In this document: one piece after another, positions 42,593 to 50,617 of the stretch
Layout: the number at the start of each line of letters is the position of its first letter
How positions within the stretch are numbered: position 1 is the stretch's first letter
Program-made: the position numbers and the translations under genes
Assembly (NCBI RefSeq): GCF_049257235.1
Contig: NZ_JBMMUF010000004.1
Coordinates: 294,259 to 358,258, forward strand
Length of the DNA stretch: 64,000 nucleotides
Origin: Pseudoalteromonas sp049257235
GTDB lineage: Bacteria > Pseudomonadota > Gammaproteobacteria > Enterobacterales > Alteromonadaceae
Direction of reading: 5' to 3'
The notes under the pieces: model-generated
The model's input: only the letters and a program-made list of their open reading frames with translations
Databases searched by the model: none
Told to the model about the DNA's origin: nothing

Positions 42593-43528
42593 TTACACAG
42601 GGTGTAACAGGGTTTGCCCATTTTCACCTTTGCTCACTTGCACTTCTAAGGCATGACGCAAACGCGCTGGGTGATAATGTTGCTGTGCCCAGTTAATGAT
42701 CTCATTAACCGTGGCGTTGACCAACTCGGGTTCAGGAGTGAGTCCTAAAAAGTGCAGGGCATCGAGCAAAGCGGGTTGGGGGTTTTCCTTGTCTATCGCG
42801 GGGGCATAATTTTGCTTAGAAAGCTTAAATCCAGGGCTTGCAACCGCTAGCGGCAAATGCAAATAACGTGGTGCATTTCGTCCTAACTGAGTGAACAACC
42901 CTATTTGCCGTGCAGTAGGAATTAATAAGTCGGCGCCACGTACTACGTCGGTAATGCCTTGGTCGATGTCATCAATGACCACCACAAGTTGGTAAGCAAA
43001 CAAGCCATCGCGCCGTTTGATAATATAATCTTCCTGCGCTTCGCTAGGGCTAATATCGATATGACCTTGCAAGCGATCTTGGTAGTGATAAACAGGGTGC
43101 TGTTGTTTTAGGCGCAGGGCTAAATCGCGTCCTGTTAGTGCACGTTCACGACAATGGCCGTTGTAAATACCGCCTAATTCTTTAATTTGCTTGCGCGTAC
43201 ATTGGCACCCATAAATAAGGCCTTGAGATTGCAATTGTGCAGTCACTTGTTGGTAGCGCTCAAGCCGTTGGCTTTGCCACAATACCTCGCCATGCCAATG
43301 TAAACCATAGGCTTCGAGTGTGCGCAAAATATCACTGTCTGCACCGGGGCGAACGCGAGGTGTATCTATGTCTTCAATGCGAACGAGCCACTGCCCGTGA
43401 TGAGCATGTGCGTCAAGGTAGCTGCCTAGTGCGGCAACGAGGGAGCCAAAGTGAAGTGGTCCAGAGGGGGAAGGGGCAAAGCGACCCACATAGGGTTGAG
43501 CTTTGGAGCCCCCATCCAAATGGGTCAT
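42593..43528 (-). CDS. gluQ: Glutamyl-Q tRNA(Asp) synthetase
   Basis: Attaches glutamate to queuosine of tRNA(Asp). 311 residues resembling the catalytic half of glutamyl-tRNA synthetase: RFAPSPSGPLHFGSLVAALG (HIGH-like region, residues 16-35), YGCQCTRKQIKELGGIYNGHCRER with the zinc-site cysteines near residue 105, and FKLSKQNYAPA (KMSKS-like) near residue 237. The anticodon-binding C-terminus is absent, as expected for this paralogue. It lies six bases after dksA, the usual gammaproteobacterial arrangement. Confidence 0.95.
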   Translation of the reverse strand: MTHLDGGSKAQPYVGRFAPSPSGPLHFGSLVAALGSYLDAHAHHGQWLVRIEDIDTPRVRPGADSDILRTLEAYGLHWHGEVLWQSQRLERYQQVTAQLQSQGLIYGCQCTRKQIKELGGIYNGHCRERALTGRDLALRLKQQHPVYHYQDRLQGHIDISPSEAQEDYIIKRRDGLFAYQLVVVIDDIDQGITDVVRGADLLIPTARQIGLFTQLGRNAPRYLHLPLAVASPGFKLSKQNYAPAIDKENPQPALLDALHFLGLTPEPELVNATVNEIINWAQQHYHPARLRHALEVQVSKGENGQTLLHPV

Positions 43529-43534
43529 GGAGTA

Positions 43535-43978
43535 TTAGCCGCGACCTGTTTGCTTTTCTTTGATTTCGGCAAGCGATTTACAGTCAACACATAGGTCAGC
43601 TGTAGGACGTGCTTCTAGTCGACGAATACCAATCTCGATACCGCATGATTCGCAGTAACCAAAATCGTCTTCATCAATTAGCGTTAACGTCTTTTCGATT
43701 TTCTTAATCAATTTACGTTCACGGTCGCGAGTGCGCAGTTCTAGTGAGAATTCTTCTTCTTGTGCTGCACGGTCAACCGGATCTGGGAAGTTAGCCGCTT
43801 CATCTTGCATATGAGTTTTTGTGCGGTCTACTTCATTTCTCAGATCGTTACGCCACGTTTCCAGAATTTTGCGAAAATGAGCACGTTGCTTTTCATTCAT
43901 GTACTCTTCGCCTGGTTGTTCCTGATACGGCTCTAACCCCGCCTGAGCGATTAAACCTAATTTACGCTGCTCTGGCAT
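43535..43978 (-). CDS. dksA: RNA polymerase-binding regulator DksA
   Basis: Works with ppGpp at RNA polymerase to adjust rRNA and amino acid gene transcription. 147 residues: helical coiled-coil tip with FPDPVDRAAQEEEFSLELR (the DxxDxA tip is D-P-V-D-R-A) and a four-cysteine zinc finger, CESCGIEIGIRRLEAR then LCVDC. GGAGATAG precedes the ATG. First gene of the operon continuing to gluQ, pcnB, folK, panB and panC. Confidence 0.97.
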   Translation of the reverse strand: MPEQRKLGLIAQAGLEPYQEQPGEEYMNEKQRAHFRKILETWRNDLRNEVDRTKTHMQDEAANFPDPVDRAAQEEEFSLELRTRDRERKLIKKIEKTLTLIDEDDFGYCESCGIEIGIRRLEARPTADLCVDCKSLAEIKEKQTGRG

Positions 43979-44143
43979 AACTATCTCCTAAATCCTTAAA
44001 TACCGAGTCCCCGGCAAATACCGGCGGCTATAAATAGCAAAATACCACCCCCTTAGCAAACACTTTTTCGTTCTCTTTATAGTGCAGTAGGGTCTAGATT
44101 TAAACGCTACAAGGACGCAAGAGGTAGGTAGTGATTATAATTG

Positions 44144-44159
44144 AGCCCTATATAGGGCT
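44144..44159. promoter_or_regulatory. Perfect palindrome AGCCCTATATAGGGCT
   Basis: A 16-bp perfect inverted repeat directly downstream of the AraC-type regulator stop. A related site, GCCCTA-GGT-TAGGGC, is at 45263-45277 on the other side of the same gene. It may be a protein-binding site or a small hairpin. No T tract follows. Confidence 0.45.
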
Positions 44160-44162
44160 GAT

Positions 44163-45176
44163 TTATTGTTTTTCAAGTTCTCTTTGTTGTAATAAATACT
44201 TTTTTGGTGATACGCCAAACCATCGCTTAAAGGCTCTTTGCAACGCACTTTGTTCTGAAAATCCTAGCTTGTTGCTGACCTCTACCGCGCTGTAATCTGA
44301 TTCAAATAACTGTAAAGCAAGTTGTTTTCGGCTTTCATCCAACAACTGAGTATAGCTGGTGTGCTGCAAAGCGAGTTGTCTTTGTAAGCTTCTTGGGGAA
44401 AAACCACATAATTGTGCAATTTGTGCTGTTTTGGGTACATTTGGCAAAAAGGCACTAATATACAGCTTTACCGCTTCACACAGTGATTTGTGGCTAGCAA
44501 GTTGTTGCTGTGCTTGATGCTCCAATAATTGCTCAAGCGCTTTGTCGGGATGCTTTAATCGCAAGTTTATCGCTTCCCTAGGCATCACTAACGCGTTCGT
44601 GGATGCGCCGAAAGTCACGTCGCAATTCAATATACTTTCATAGAGGCGTTTTTCTTTCGGCGTTTGCGGCGCAGCCCGAGTAAGGTACACATGCTGTGGC
44701 GCAAGCTCACCGGCATCGAGTGCATAGGTGTTAGCAAATTGCAGCCAACTGGCAAAGAGCTCATCAATAACGTAATAACACTCATGAGGAGTTGGTCCGA
44801 GGTCTATCGTCAGGGTTTTCACATGTTGATGCACACTCAAGCTTTGCGTATGTCGTACTAGAGAATGAAAGCGCCGACCGTATTCAATCACTTGTCGTAA
44901 GTCAGGGCTGACGCTCGCGAGATGTCCAAGCACTCCCCATCTTTCTAAGTCGATGTGTGCACCAAATAACAAGCCTATATGTGGGCATTGCAATTGCTGG
45001 TGTGCCCAGCGCATTAGGGTGTTGTAGTCACTGATTGTAAAGCGACTATCTAGGCTGTTGAGCTCGTGCTCAGTGCAGTTGAGCTTTTCTAGGCAGGCGC
45101 TACGTGATAAGCCCTTGCTTTGCAAAAACAAAACAAGGGAGCGTAACACCTGATAGCTGACATAGGCTGTATGCAT
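44163..45176 (-). CDS. AraC family transcriptional regulator
   Basis: 337 residues. The N-terminal half (about 15-200) resembles the arabinose-binding-like domain found in OruR/OxyR-unrelated AraC proteins such as ArgR-type regulators of Pseudomonas (YNTLMRWAHQQLQCPHIGLLFG, then LGHLASVSPDLRQVIEYGRRF). The C-terminal 90 residues are the AraC double helix-turn-helix: TAQIAQLCGFSPRSLQRQL and SAVEVSNKLGFSEQSALQRAFKRWFG. It diverges from the acylase gene, making that gene the obvious regulatory target. The inducer is unknown. Confidence 0.92.
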   Translation of the reverse strand: MHTAYVSYQVLRSLVLFLQSKGLSRSACLEKLNCTEHELNSLDSRFTISDYNTLMRWAHQQLQCPHIGLLFGAHIDLERWGVLGHLASVSPDLRQVIEYGRRFHSLVRHTQSLSVHQHVKTLTIDLGPTPHECYYVIDELFASWLQFANTYALDAGELAPQHVYLTRAAPQTPKEKRLYESILNCDVTFGASTNALVMPREAINLRLKHPDKALEQLLEHQAQQQLASHKSLCEAVKLYISAFLPNVPKTAQIAQLCGFSPRSLQRQLALQHTSYTQLLDESRKQLALQLFESDYSAVEVSNKLGFSEQSALQRAFKRWFGVSPKKYLLQQRELEKQ

Positions 45177-45262
45177 TTTATTTTTATTCTTTTATGCGAC
45201 TTACTAAAAGTGCGTCAACTGGCGCGCAAAGTCAATTTTTGGCGTTGTTTGTCAAGATTTAA

Positions 45263-45297
45263 GCCCTAGGTTAGGGCATGGTTGATACTTAAGTATC
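45263..45297. promoter_or_regulatory. Two palindromes in the regulator/acylase divergent promoter region
   Basis: GCCCTA-GGT-TAGGGC at 45263-45277 echoes the palindrome at 44144-44159. GATACTTAAGTATC at 45284-45297 is a 14-bp perfect palindrome 24 bases before the acylase ATG. Both are good candidates for operator sites; AraC family proteins usually bind direct repeats, so a second regulator cannot be excluded. Confidence 0.5.
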
Positions 45298-45321
45298 GAA
45301 ATAATGAGAAAAGGATGCACT

Positions 45322-47868
45322 ATGAACACACATCTCAAACCTTTGGTCGCCGCCGTGCTCAGCGCCCTACTATTGAGCGCCTGTGGCTCTGATAACAATA
45401 AAGAGGAGGTGGTTGTAACGCCAGATCCAGTTCAACCAGAGCCACAACCTAAGCCTTTAGTGTTGTTTGATGACGATGGCGTGTTAGAGGCGAACATTCG
45501 TTGGACCACGTACGGCGTGCCACATGTGAAAGCCGACAACATTGAAAGTTTGGCCTTTGGTAGTGGCTATGCGTACGCCAAAGATAATGCCTGCATATTA
45601 ATGGACCAAGTGGTAAAAGTGCGAGGGCATCGCAGTATGTACTTCGGCCCAGACAAGGTACCAGGCAGCGGAGATAGTGAGCATCTTATTTCAGACTTTG
45701 GATATAAAGCGCTTGGCGTGAATGAGTACGCAGCCAATAATTTTATGAACTTGGATGAGCAAAGTCGCGCCCATTACCAAGGATTTGTTGCAGGCTTTAA
45801 TAAGTATGTGGCAGACACAGGCGTTACAAATTTGGCCCCTGAATGCGCGGGGCAGCCTTGGGCAATCACCATTACAGAGCAAGATATGCTGGCCTACGCT
45901 ATGGCGACGGTGCAAATTGCCAGTTCAGCCAACTTTTTGGATTTAGCGTTTTTCGCTAACCCCGGTGATGGTAACGAGTATTTGCCAGTGATGACGCAGC
46001 AAGGCGCGCAAGCGAAAGCCTTTGCTCATGAGCTTAATAGCAAAACCAGTACCTTAAAGCTGCAAAAGAAATACGACCACTTAGGCTCAAACGGTTGGGG
46101 TTTAGGTAAAGATAAAATGGAAAATGGTAAAGGTGGCTTACTTGCTAACCCACACTTCCCACATCAGGGCAATTTACGTTTTTGGCAATCACACTTAACG
46201 ATTCCTGATTCACTCAATGTGATGGGCGGAAGCTTGCAAGGTATGCCCGGTGTGATCAACATTGGTTTCAATGAAAATGTGGCGTGGACGCACACCTTTT
46301 CAACAGCTCGTCACTTCATTATTTATCAATTGGCGCTCAAAGATGGCGATCGTATGACTTACACCCTGGATGGTGAAGAAATGCCAATCACCAGTAAAAA
46401 CATCAGTGTTGATGTGGCTGTGGGGCCTGGGCAAGTGATCTCGTTGAATAAAGATTTCTACTATTCACATCAAGGTCTGATGATTGAAACGCCCGCTGCA
46501 TTTGGCTTAGGTTGGAGCGATTCCAACGCCTTTACTATAAAAGACGCCAATGAATTTAATATGGATGTGGTGGGCTTTTGGTCACGCTTAAACGCGGCAA
46601 ACTCACTGGATGATATGAAAACCGCATTCAAAGAGTTCGATGGCGTGTCGTTTAATAACACGATGGCGGCGGATAAAGAGGGTAATGCCTTTTATATAGA
46701 TGACTCTACCGTGTTGCAAGTGGGTGATACTGCAAACCTTGCTATGCGATTGCAGCCACAATTGGTGGCGCTGCGCGAGCAAACCGGTTTTGATTTAGTG
46801 CCGGGGGACACGTCGTTGTTTGAATCGACAGGAGTGGTTGCTTACGAGGATGCACCCAAACTTGAGCGTACTGACTATGTACAAAATTCTAACGACAGTT
46901 ACTGGCTGACTAACCCAGAGCAGCCGCTGTTAGGCTATGCAGCACAATATGGTGACGTGCTTTACCAACAATCATTACGCACCCGTATGGGGTTAAAGTT
47001 GCTTCGCGATGGTGGCGGCGCGGATGGTAAATTTTCCTTTGCAGAGCTAGAGCAAGCGCTCATTGGAAATGATATTTATCTGTATGACTTGGTGATCCCA
47101 GACCTCATTGAACAATGTCAGGCACAAGGCAGTACACCAGTGAATGTTGGTGGTCGAGATGTGGATTTAAGTTCAGCGTGTGCGGTATTGACCCAGTTCG
47201 ATGGCAAGATGAATCTTGATAGCAAAGGGGCTGCACTTGTGCGTGAGTTTGCTCATTTGTTTGACCCCAAAGTACACCTTTTTGATAACTTTTCTGTGAC
47301 TGATGCGCCAAACACACCTAATACCCTGAGATTAGATGGAACAGCGCTAGAAGCCCTAGCTCATGCGGTGTTAAATGTCACTGATAATGGTTTTGCCTTA
47401 GATGCCACACTAGGAGATCTACAGTTTGTAGAAAAAACCTTAGCGGGTGGTATGGGCTCGGGTGAAAAGCTGCCTTGGGCGGGCCCAATGAGCGTAGAAG
47501 GTGGTTTCAATGTATTTAGGTTTGACCGTCGTGCGCTATCAAATTCAACGGTCATTCCTTACAAGATTTTTGACCGCCTCAATGATGCAATTACAGGTCA
47601 ACCTTTAGCGTCTGGACTCAGTGCTGATGGTTACCCTGTAAACTATGGTTCAAGCTGGATGTTTGTGATGAATTTCACCGACACAGGTCCGGTGGCTAAG
47701 GGCTTGTTGACGATGTCACAGAGCTCGCATTCGGATTCTGAGCACTTCGACGACCAAAGTCGCTATTACTCGCAAAATGCGGCACTGCGTCCGTTGTATT
47801 TCAGCGAAGGTGATATTACTAACAACTTAATTGCCGAGATGGACCTGAGCCATACAAAAGCGCAATAG
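45322..47868 (+). CDS. Penicillin acylase family (N-terminal nucleophile) lipoprotein
   Basis: 848 residues from the ATG at 45322 (AAGGA upstream; an in-frame ATG at 45304 is less good). Lipoprotein signal MNTHLKPLVAAVLSALLLSAC. The alpha-chain part starts near IRWTTYGVPHVKADN; the predicted autoproteolysis site is before Ser256 in LGSNGWGLGKD, which becomes the catalytic N-terminal residue of the beta chain. The later segment FNNTMAADKEGNAFYIDDS is typical. Members cleave beta-lactam side chains or acyl-homoserine lactones (PvdQ, QuiP); the real substrate is unknown. Divergent from an AraC regulator, likely regulated by it. A clear terminator follows. Confidence 0.9.
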   Translation: MNTHLKPLVAAVLSALLLSACGSDNNKEEVVVTPDPVQPEPQPKPLVLFDDDGVLEANIRWTTYGVPHVKADNIESLAFGSGYAYAKDNACILMDQVVKVRGHRSMYFGPDKVPGSGDSEHLISDFGYKALGVNEYAANNFMNLDEQSRAHYQGFVAGFNKYVADTGVTNLAPECAGQPWAITITEQDMLAYAMATVQIASSANFLDLAFFANPGDGNEYLPVMTQQGAQAKAFAHELNSKTSTLKLQKKYDHLGSNGWGLGKDKMENGKGGLLANPHFPHQGNLRFWQSHLTIPDSLNVMGGSLQGMPGVINIGFNENVAWTHTFSTARHFIIYQLALKDGDRMTYTLDGEEMPITSKNISVDVAVGPGQVISLNKDFYYSHQGLMIETPAAFGLGWSDSNAFTIKDANEFNMDVVGFWSRLNAANSLDDMKTAFKEFDGVSFNNTMAADKEGNAFYIDDSTVLQVGDTANLAMRLQPQLVALREQTGFDLVPGDTSLFESTGVVAYEDAPKLERTDYVQNSNDSYWLTNPEQPLLGYAAQYGDVLYQQSLRTRMGLKLLRDGGGADGKFSFAELEQALIGNDIYLYDLVIPDLIEQCQAQGSTPVNVGGRDVDLSSACAVLTQFDGKMNLDSKGAALVREFAHLFDPKVHLFDNFSVTDAPNTPNTLRLDGTALEALAHAVLNVTDNGFALDATLGDLQFVEKTLAGGMGSGEKLPWAGPMSVEGGFNVFRFDRRALSNSTVIPYKIFDRLNDAITGQPLASGLSADGYPVNYGSSWMFVMNFTDTGPVAKGLLTMSQSSHSDSEHFDDQSRYYSQNAALRPLYFSEGDITNNLIAEMDLSHTKAQ

Positions 47869-47928
47869 TAACAATTTGGAACCTCAGAGTGGGCAACTGC
47901 CTTGTGCAGTATGCCCCCATTCCCAACT

Positions 47929-47961
47929 AAAACGGTTTGCCTAGTGCAAACCGTTTTTTTT
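47929..47961 (+). terminator. Terminator of the acylase gene
   Basis: AAAACGGTTTGC (47929-47940) pairs with GCAAACCGTTTT (47946-47957) across a 5-base loop and is followed by a T run. Confidence 0.9.
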
Positions 47962-47987
47962 GCTTGTAACAGCACACTACCCCCGAA

Positions 47988-48008
47988 TAGGGGATCTCCT
48001 ATCCCCTA
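47988..48008. promoter_or_regulatory. Inverted repeat upstream of gabD
   Basis: TAGGGGAT-CTCCT-ATCCCCTA is a perfect 8-bp inverted repeat about 160 bases upstream of the gabD ATG. Possible operator or transcript hairpin. Confidence 0.4.
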
Positions 48009-48166
48009 GATAAAAAGCATGGCACCATGGTATTAGTGCGCATTAATGCACAAGCTGATATCAATGGCTCAATGTTTGGTGAGCGTGAGAGGTTGAAAGT
48101 TTGTTATTTAACCCAGTTTACTATTGTTATTTAATACCCCAACGCGATGTTCAACGGAGAACGGTA

Positions 48167-49639
48167 ATGCACGATACATTCGAATTAGGTCTTCAAGACA
48201 ATCAGCTGTTGAAAAACTTCTCATATATCAACGGCAGCTGGCATAGCAGCGAGTCTCAAGTAGCCATTATCAATCCAGCTAACGGGCAAGAAGTGACCAA
48301 AGTAAGTAACGCGGGCGTTGCTGAAACAGAGCTGGCTGTGAAAGCTGCAAAATCAGCACTTAAAGCATGGTCGGCAAAGCCCGCCCATGAGCGCGCACGT
48401 TTGATGCGCAACTGGTTTGACTTAATGATGGCTAATCAAGAGGACTTAGGCCGCATTTTGACTCTAGAACAAGGTAAGCCGTTAGCTGAGGCTAAAGGTG
48501 AAATTGCCTATGGTGCTGCATTTATCGAATGGTTTGCAGAAGAAGGTAAGCGCGTGTATGGCGACACCATCGCGGCCCCTTCAAGTGACAAACGCATTGT
48601 CGTTATTAAGCAGCCAGTAGGGGTCGTGGCGGCTATCACACCATGGAACTTTCCCAATGCCATGATTGCGCGTAAAGCCGCGGCGGCATTGGCTGCAGGT
48701 TGTACCTTTGTCGTGCGCCCTGCAACACAAACCCCGTTATCTGCATTGGCAATGGCTGAACTGGCAGAGCGTGCGGGTATTCCAGCAGGCGTATTTAATG
48801 TGGTTGTCGGTGAAGATGCCCGCGGTATGGGTCAAGTGCTTACCCAGCATCCAGATGTGGCTAAGTTCACTTTCACAGGTTCTACACCCGTAGGCAAGGC
48901 GCTGATCAGTCAGTGTGCAACGACGGTAAAGAAAGTATCTATGGAGCTCGGTGGGAATGCCCCTTTTATAGTCTTTGATGATGCCGACATTGATGCAGCG
49001 GTCCAAGGCGCGATTGCCTCTAAATACCGCAATGCAGGGCAAACCTGTGTATGTACTAACCGCATCTTTGTACAACAAGGCGTACTGGCTGAATTTACCG
49101 ATAAATTCTCAGCTGCGGTTGCTGCTTTGCGCATAGGTAATGGCCTTGACGAGGGCGTCACTATTGGCCCGATGATTTCCTCAAAAGCGCTCAGCGACGT
49201 TGAAGCGTTAGTGCAAGAGTCCCTCGCAAAGGGCGCGAAGCTTGCACTAGGTGGAAAGCGAGATAGCGCGGGTGAAAACTTCTACCAGCCAACCGTACTG
49301 ACTGGGGTCACCAACGATATGCCAATCGCTCGCAATGAAATTTTCGGCCCAGTATCGCCCATCATTGCATTTGACGAAGAAGCCGATGTGATTGCCCAAG
49401 CGAATGACACTGAATATGGCCTTGCCGCTTATTTTTACACCCGTGATATTGGCCGTATTTGGCGCGTAGCTGAAGGTCTGGAATATGGCATGGTCGGCAT
49501 TAACGAAGGGTTGATCTCAAATGCAGCTGCACCATTTGGTGGCGTGAAGCAATCAGGTAATGGTCGTGAAGGTTCTAAGTACGGCTTAGACGATTATCTT
49601 GAAATTAAATACTTGTGCATGGGCGGCTTAGATAAATAA
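48167..49639 (+). CDS. gabD: Succinate-semialdehyde dehydrogenase
   Basis: Oxidises succinate semialdehyde to succinate with NAD(P), last step of GABA breakdown. 490 residues from the ATG at 48167 (CGGAG upstream; the open frame from 48101 is not family-like). Aldehyde dehydrogenase motifs: ITPWNFPNAMIARK, FTGSTPVGKAL, catalytic Glu in MELGGNAPFIVFDDAD and catalytic Cys in YRNAGQTCVCTNR near residue 288. The ending GREGSKYGLDDYLEIKYLCMGGL is typical of GabD. The expected partner gabT begins 47 bases downstream but is only a fragment. Confidence 0.93.
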   Translation: MHDTFELGLQDNQLLKNFSYINGSWHSSESQVAIINPANGQEVTKVSNAGVAETELAVKAAKSALKAWSAKPAHERARLMRNWFDLMMANQEDLGRILTLEQGKPLAEAKGEIAYGAAFIEWFAEEGKRVYGDTIAAPSSDKRIVVIKQPVGVVAAITPWNFPNAMIARKAAAALAAGCTFVVRPATQTPLSALAMAELAERAGIPAGVFNVVVGEDARGMGQVLTQHPDVAKFTFTGSTPVGKALISQCATTVKKVSMELGGNAPFIVFDDADIDAAVQGAIASKYRNAGQTCVCTNRIFVQQGVLAEFTDKFSAAVAALRIGNGLDEGVTIGPMISSKALSDVEALVQESLAKGAKLALGGKRDSAGENFYQPTVLTGVTNDMPIARNEIFGPVSPIIAFDEEADVIAQANDTEYGLAAYFYTRDIGRIWRVAEGLEYGMVGINEGLISNAAAPFGGVKQSGNGREGSKYGLDDYLEIKYLCMGGLDK

Positions 49640-49686
49640 CGTCAAGCCCTAGCAAAGCAGTAATCAACGAATTAGGTAGAATTTAA

Positions 49687-49770
49687 ATGGCAAACGCAAG
49701 TTTACAACAAACAAAGACGCACGTTATCGCCCGCGGCCAAGGCAACGCAGCTCGTTTGCGCTGCACCTAA
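49687..49770 (+). pseudogene. gabT: Remnant of gabT (4-aminobutyrate aminotransferase), first 20 codons only
   Basis: A 27-residue frame, MANASLQQTKTHVIARGQGN, then AARLRCT and stop. The first 20 residues match the N-terminus of GabT enzymes as I remember them (ASLxQRK...VIARGQGN), and the place directly after gabD is where gabT normally stands. After GQGN homology stops abruptly, and no later part of GabT is seen before sfsA. It is read as a deletion remnant. Small size makes the call inferential but the position is strong support. Confidence 0.7.
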
Positions 49771-49825
49771 AGCGGGCATGCACTCTCACCATGTAGTGTA
49801 TTTATTTATCCATCTCACATTGCGT

Positions 49826-50539
49826 TTAAGGTGAACTGATAAATTCAATTGCATGAGTCAGGGTGACACCTTGCTCACTGATTTTGGCCTTGTAAGCCAA
49901 CACTTCCACTCCTAAATTTACGGCTTCTTGCAGTAATTGTGCATACTTGGGATCAATGTGTGCCGCAGCGCTTACTCGTTCAATACCCGTATGCAGCACT
50001 GCAAAGAGTAACACCGCGCGATGCCCTTGCGCTTTCATTGCCATCAACTCGCGTAGATGTTTTTGTCCGCGAACGGTTTGTGCATCAGGAAAGTAGCCCT
50101 GACCGTGCGCTTCTAACAAGGTCACAGACTTTACTTCAATGTAGCAATCAGGCTTAGTTGCATCAGTTAATAAAATATCGATGCGGCTGTTTTCATCACC
50201 GTACTTCACTTCGCTTAACAAGGTGTCATAACCGTCCAGCTCATCGATTACCCCTTGCTCAATGGCTTCAATCGCCACCTTATTAGCGACTGCTGTATTA
50301 ACACAAATTATATCTCCAGCGCTGTTGCTGGTTAGTTCTAATGAGTGGCGATATTTACGCTTGAGGTTGTCGCTCTCAGAATAATATGCACGCACCCCTG
50401 GCTCGGCACAGCCTGTCATTTTTCCTGTGTTAGCGCAGTGAACCGTGAACTCATGGCCATCAGGATGGCGTAAATCCACCAAAAAGCGTTTGTAGCGTTT
50501 GAGTAGGGTGGCTGGCTGTAATATCGGTTGATATAACAT
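49826..50539 (-). CDS. sfsA: SfsA family DNA-binding sugar fermentation stimulation protein
   Basis: 237 residues matching SfsA over its length: LKRYKRFLVDLRHPDGHEFTVHCANTGKM at the start, SKIDILL-like NSRIDILLTD, CYIEVKSVTLLE and FPDAQTVRGQKHLREL. The PD-(D/E)xK-like core (D of RIDILL, E and K of YIEVKS) is conserved. E. coli SfsA affects maltose utilisation; its biochemical role is unsettled and it may be nuclease-related. It diverges from pepB. Confidence 0.95.
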   Translation of the reverse strand: MLYQPILQPATLLKRYKRFLVDLRHPDGHEFTVHCANTGKMTGCAEPGVRAYYSESDNLKRKYRHSLELTSNSAGDIICVNTAVANKVAIEAIEQGVIDELDGYDTLLSEVKYGDENSRIDILLTDATKPDCYIEVKSVTLLEAHGQGYFPDAQTVRGQKHLRELMAMKAQGHRAVLLFAVLHTGIERVSAAAHIDPKYAQLLQEAVNLGVEVLAYKAKISEQGVTLTHAIEFISSP

Positions 50540-50617
50540 TAATCGTACATCTCTTTAGAACTGCGTGGCCCTAGTGTAAACTGCTGCTAATTGTAATCAC
50601 AGTCCAAGAGGACCCAC

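Noticed and set aside
48250..49639. Possible assignment of the dehydrogenase as a betaine aldehyde or generic aldehyde dehydrogenase
   Set aside because: The C-terminal motif and a gabT remnant directly downstream favour succinate-semialdehyde dehydrogenase.
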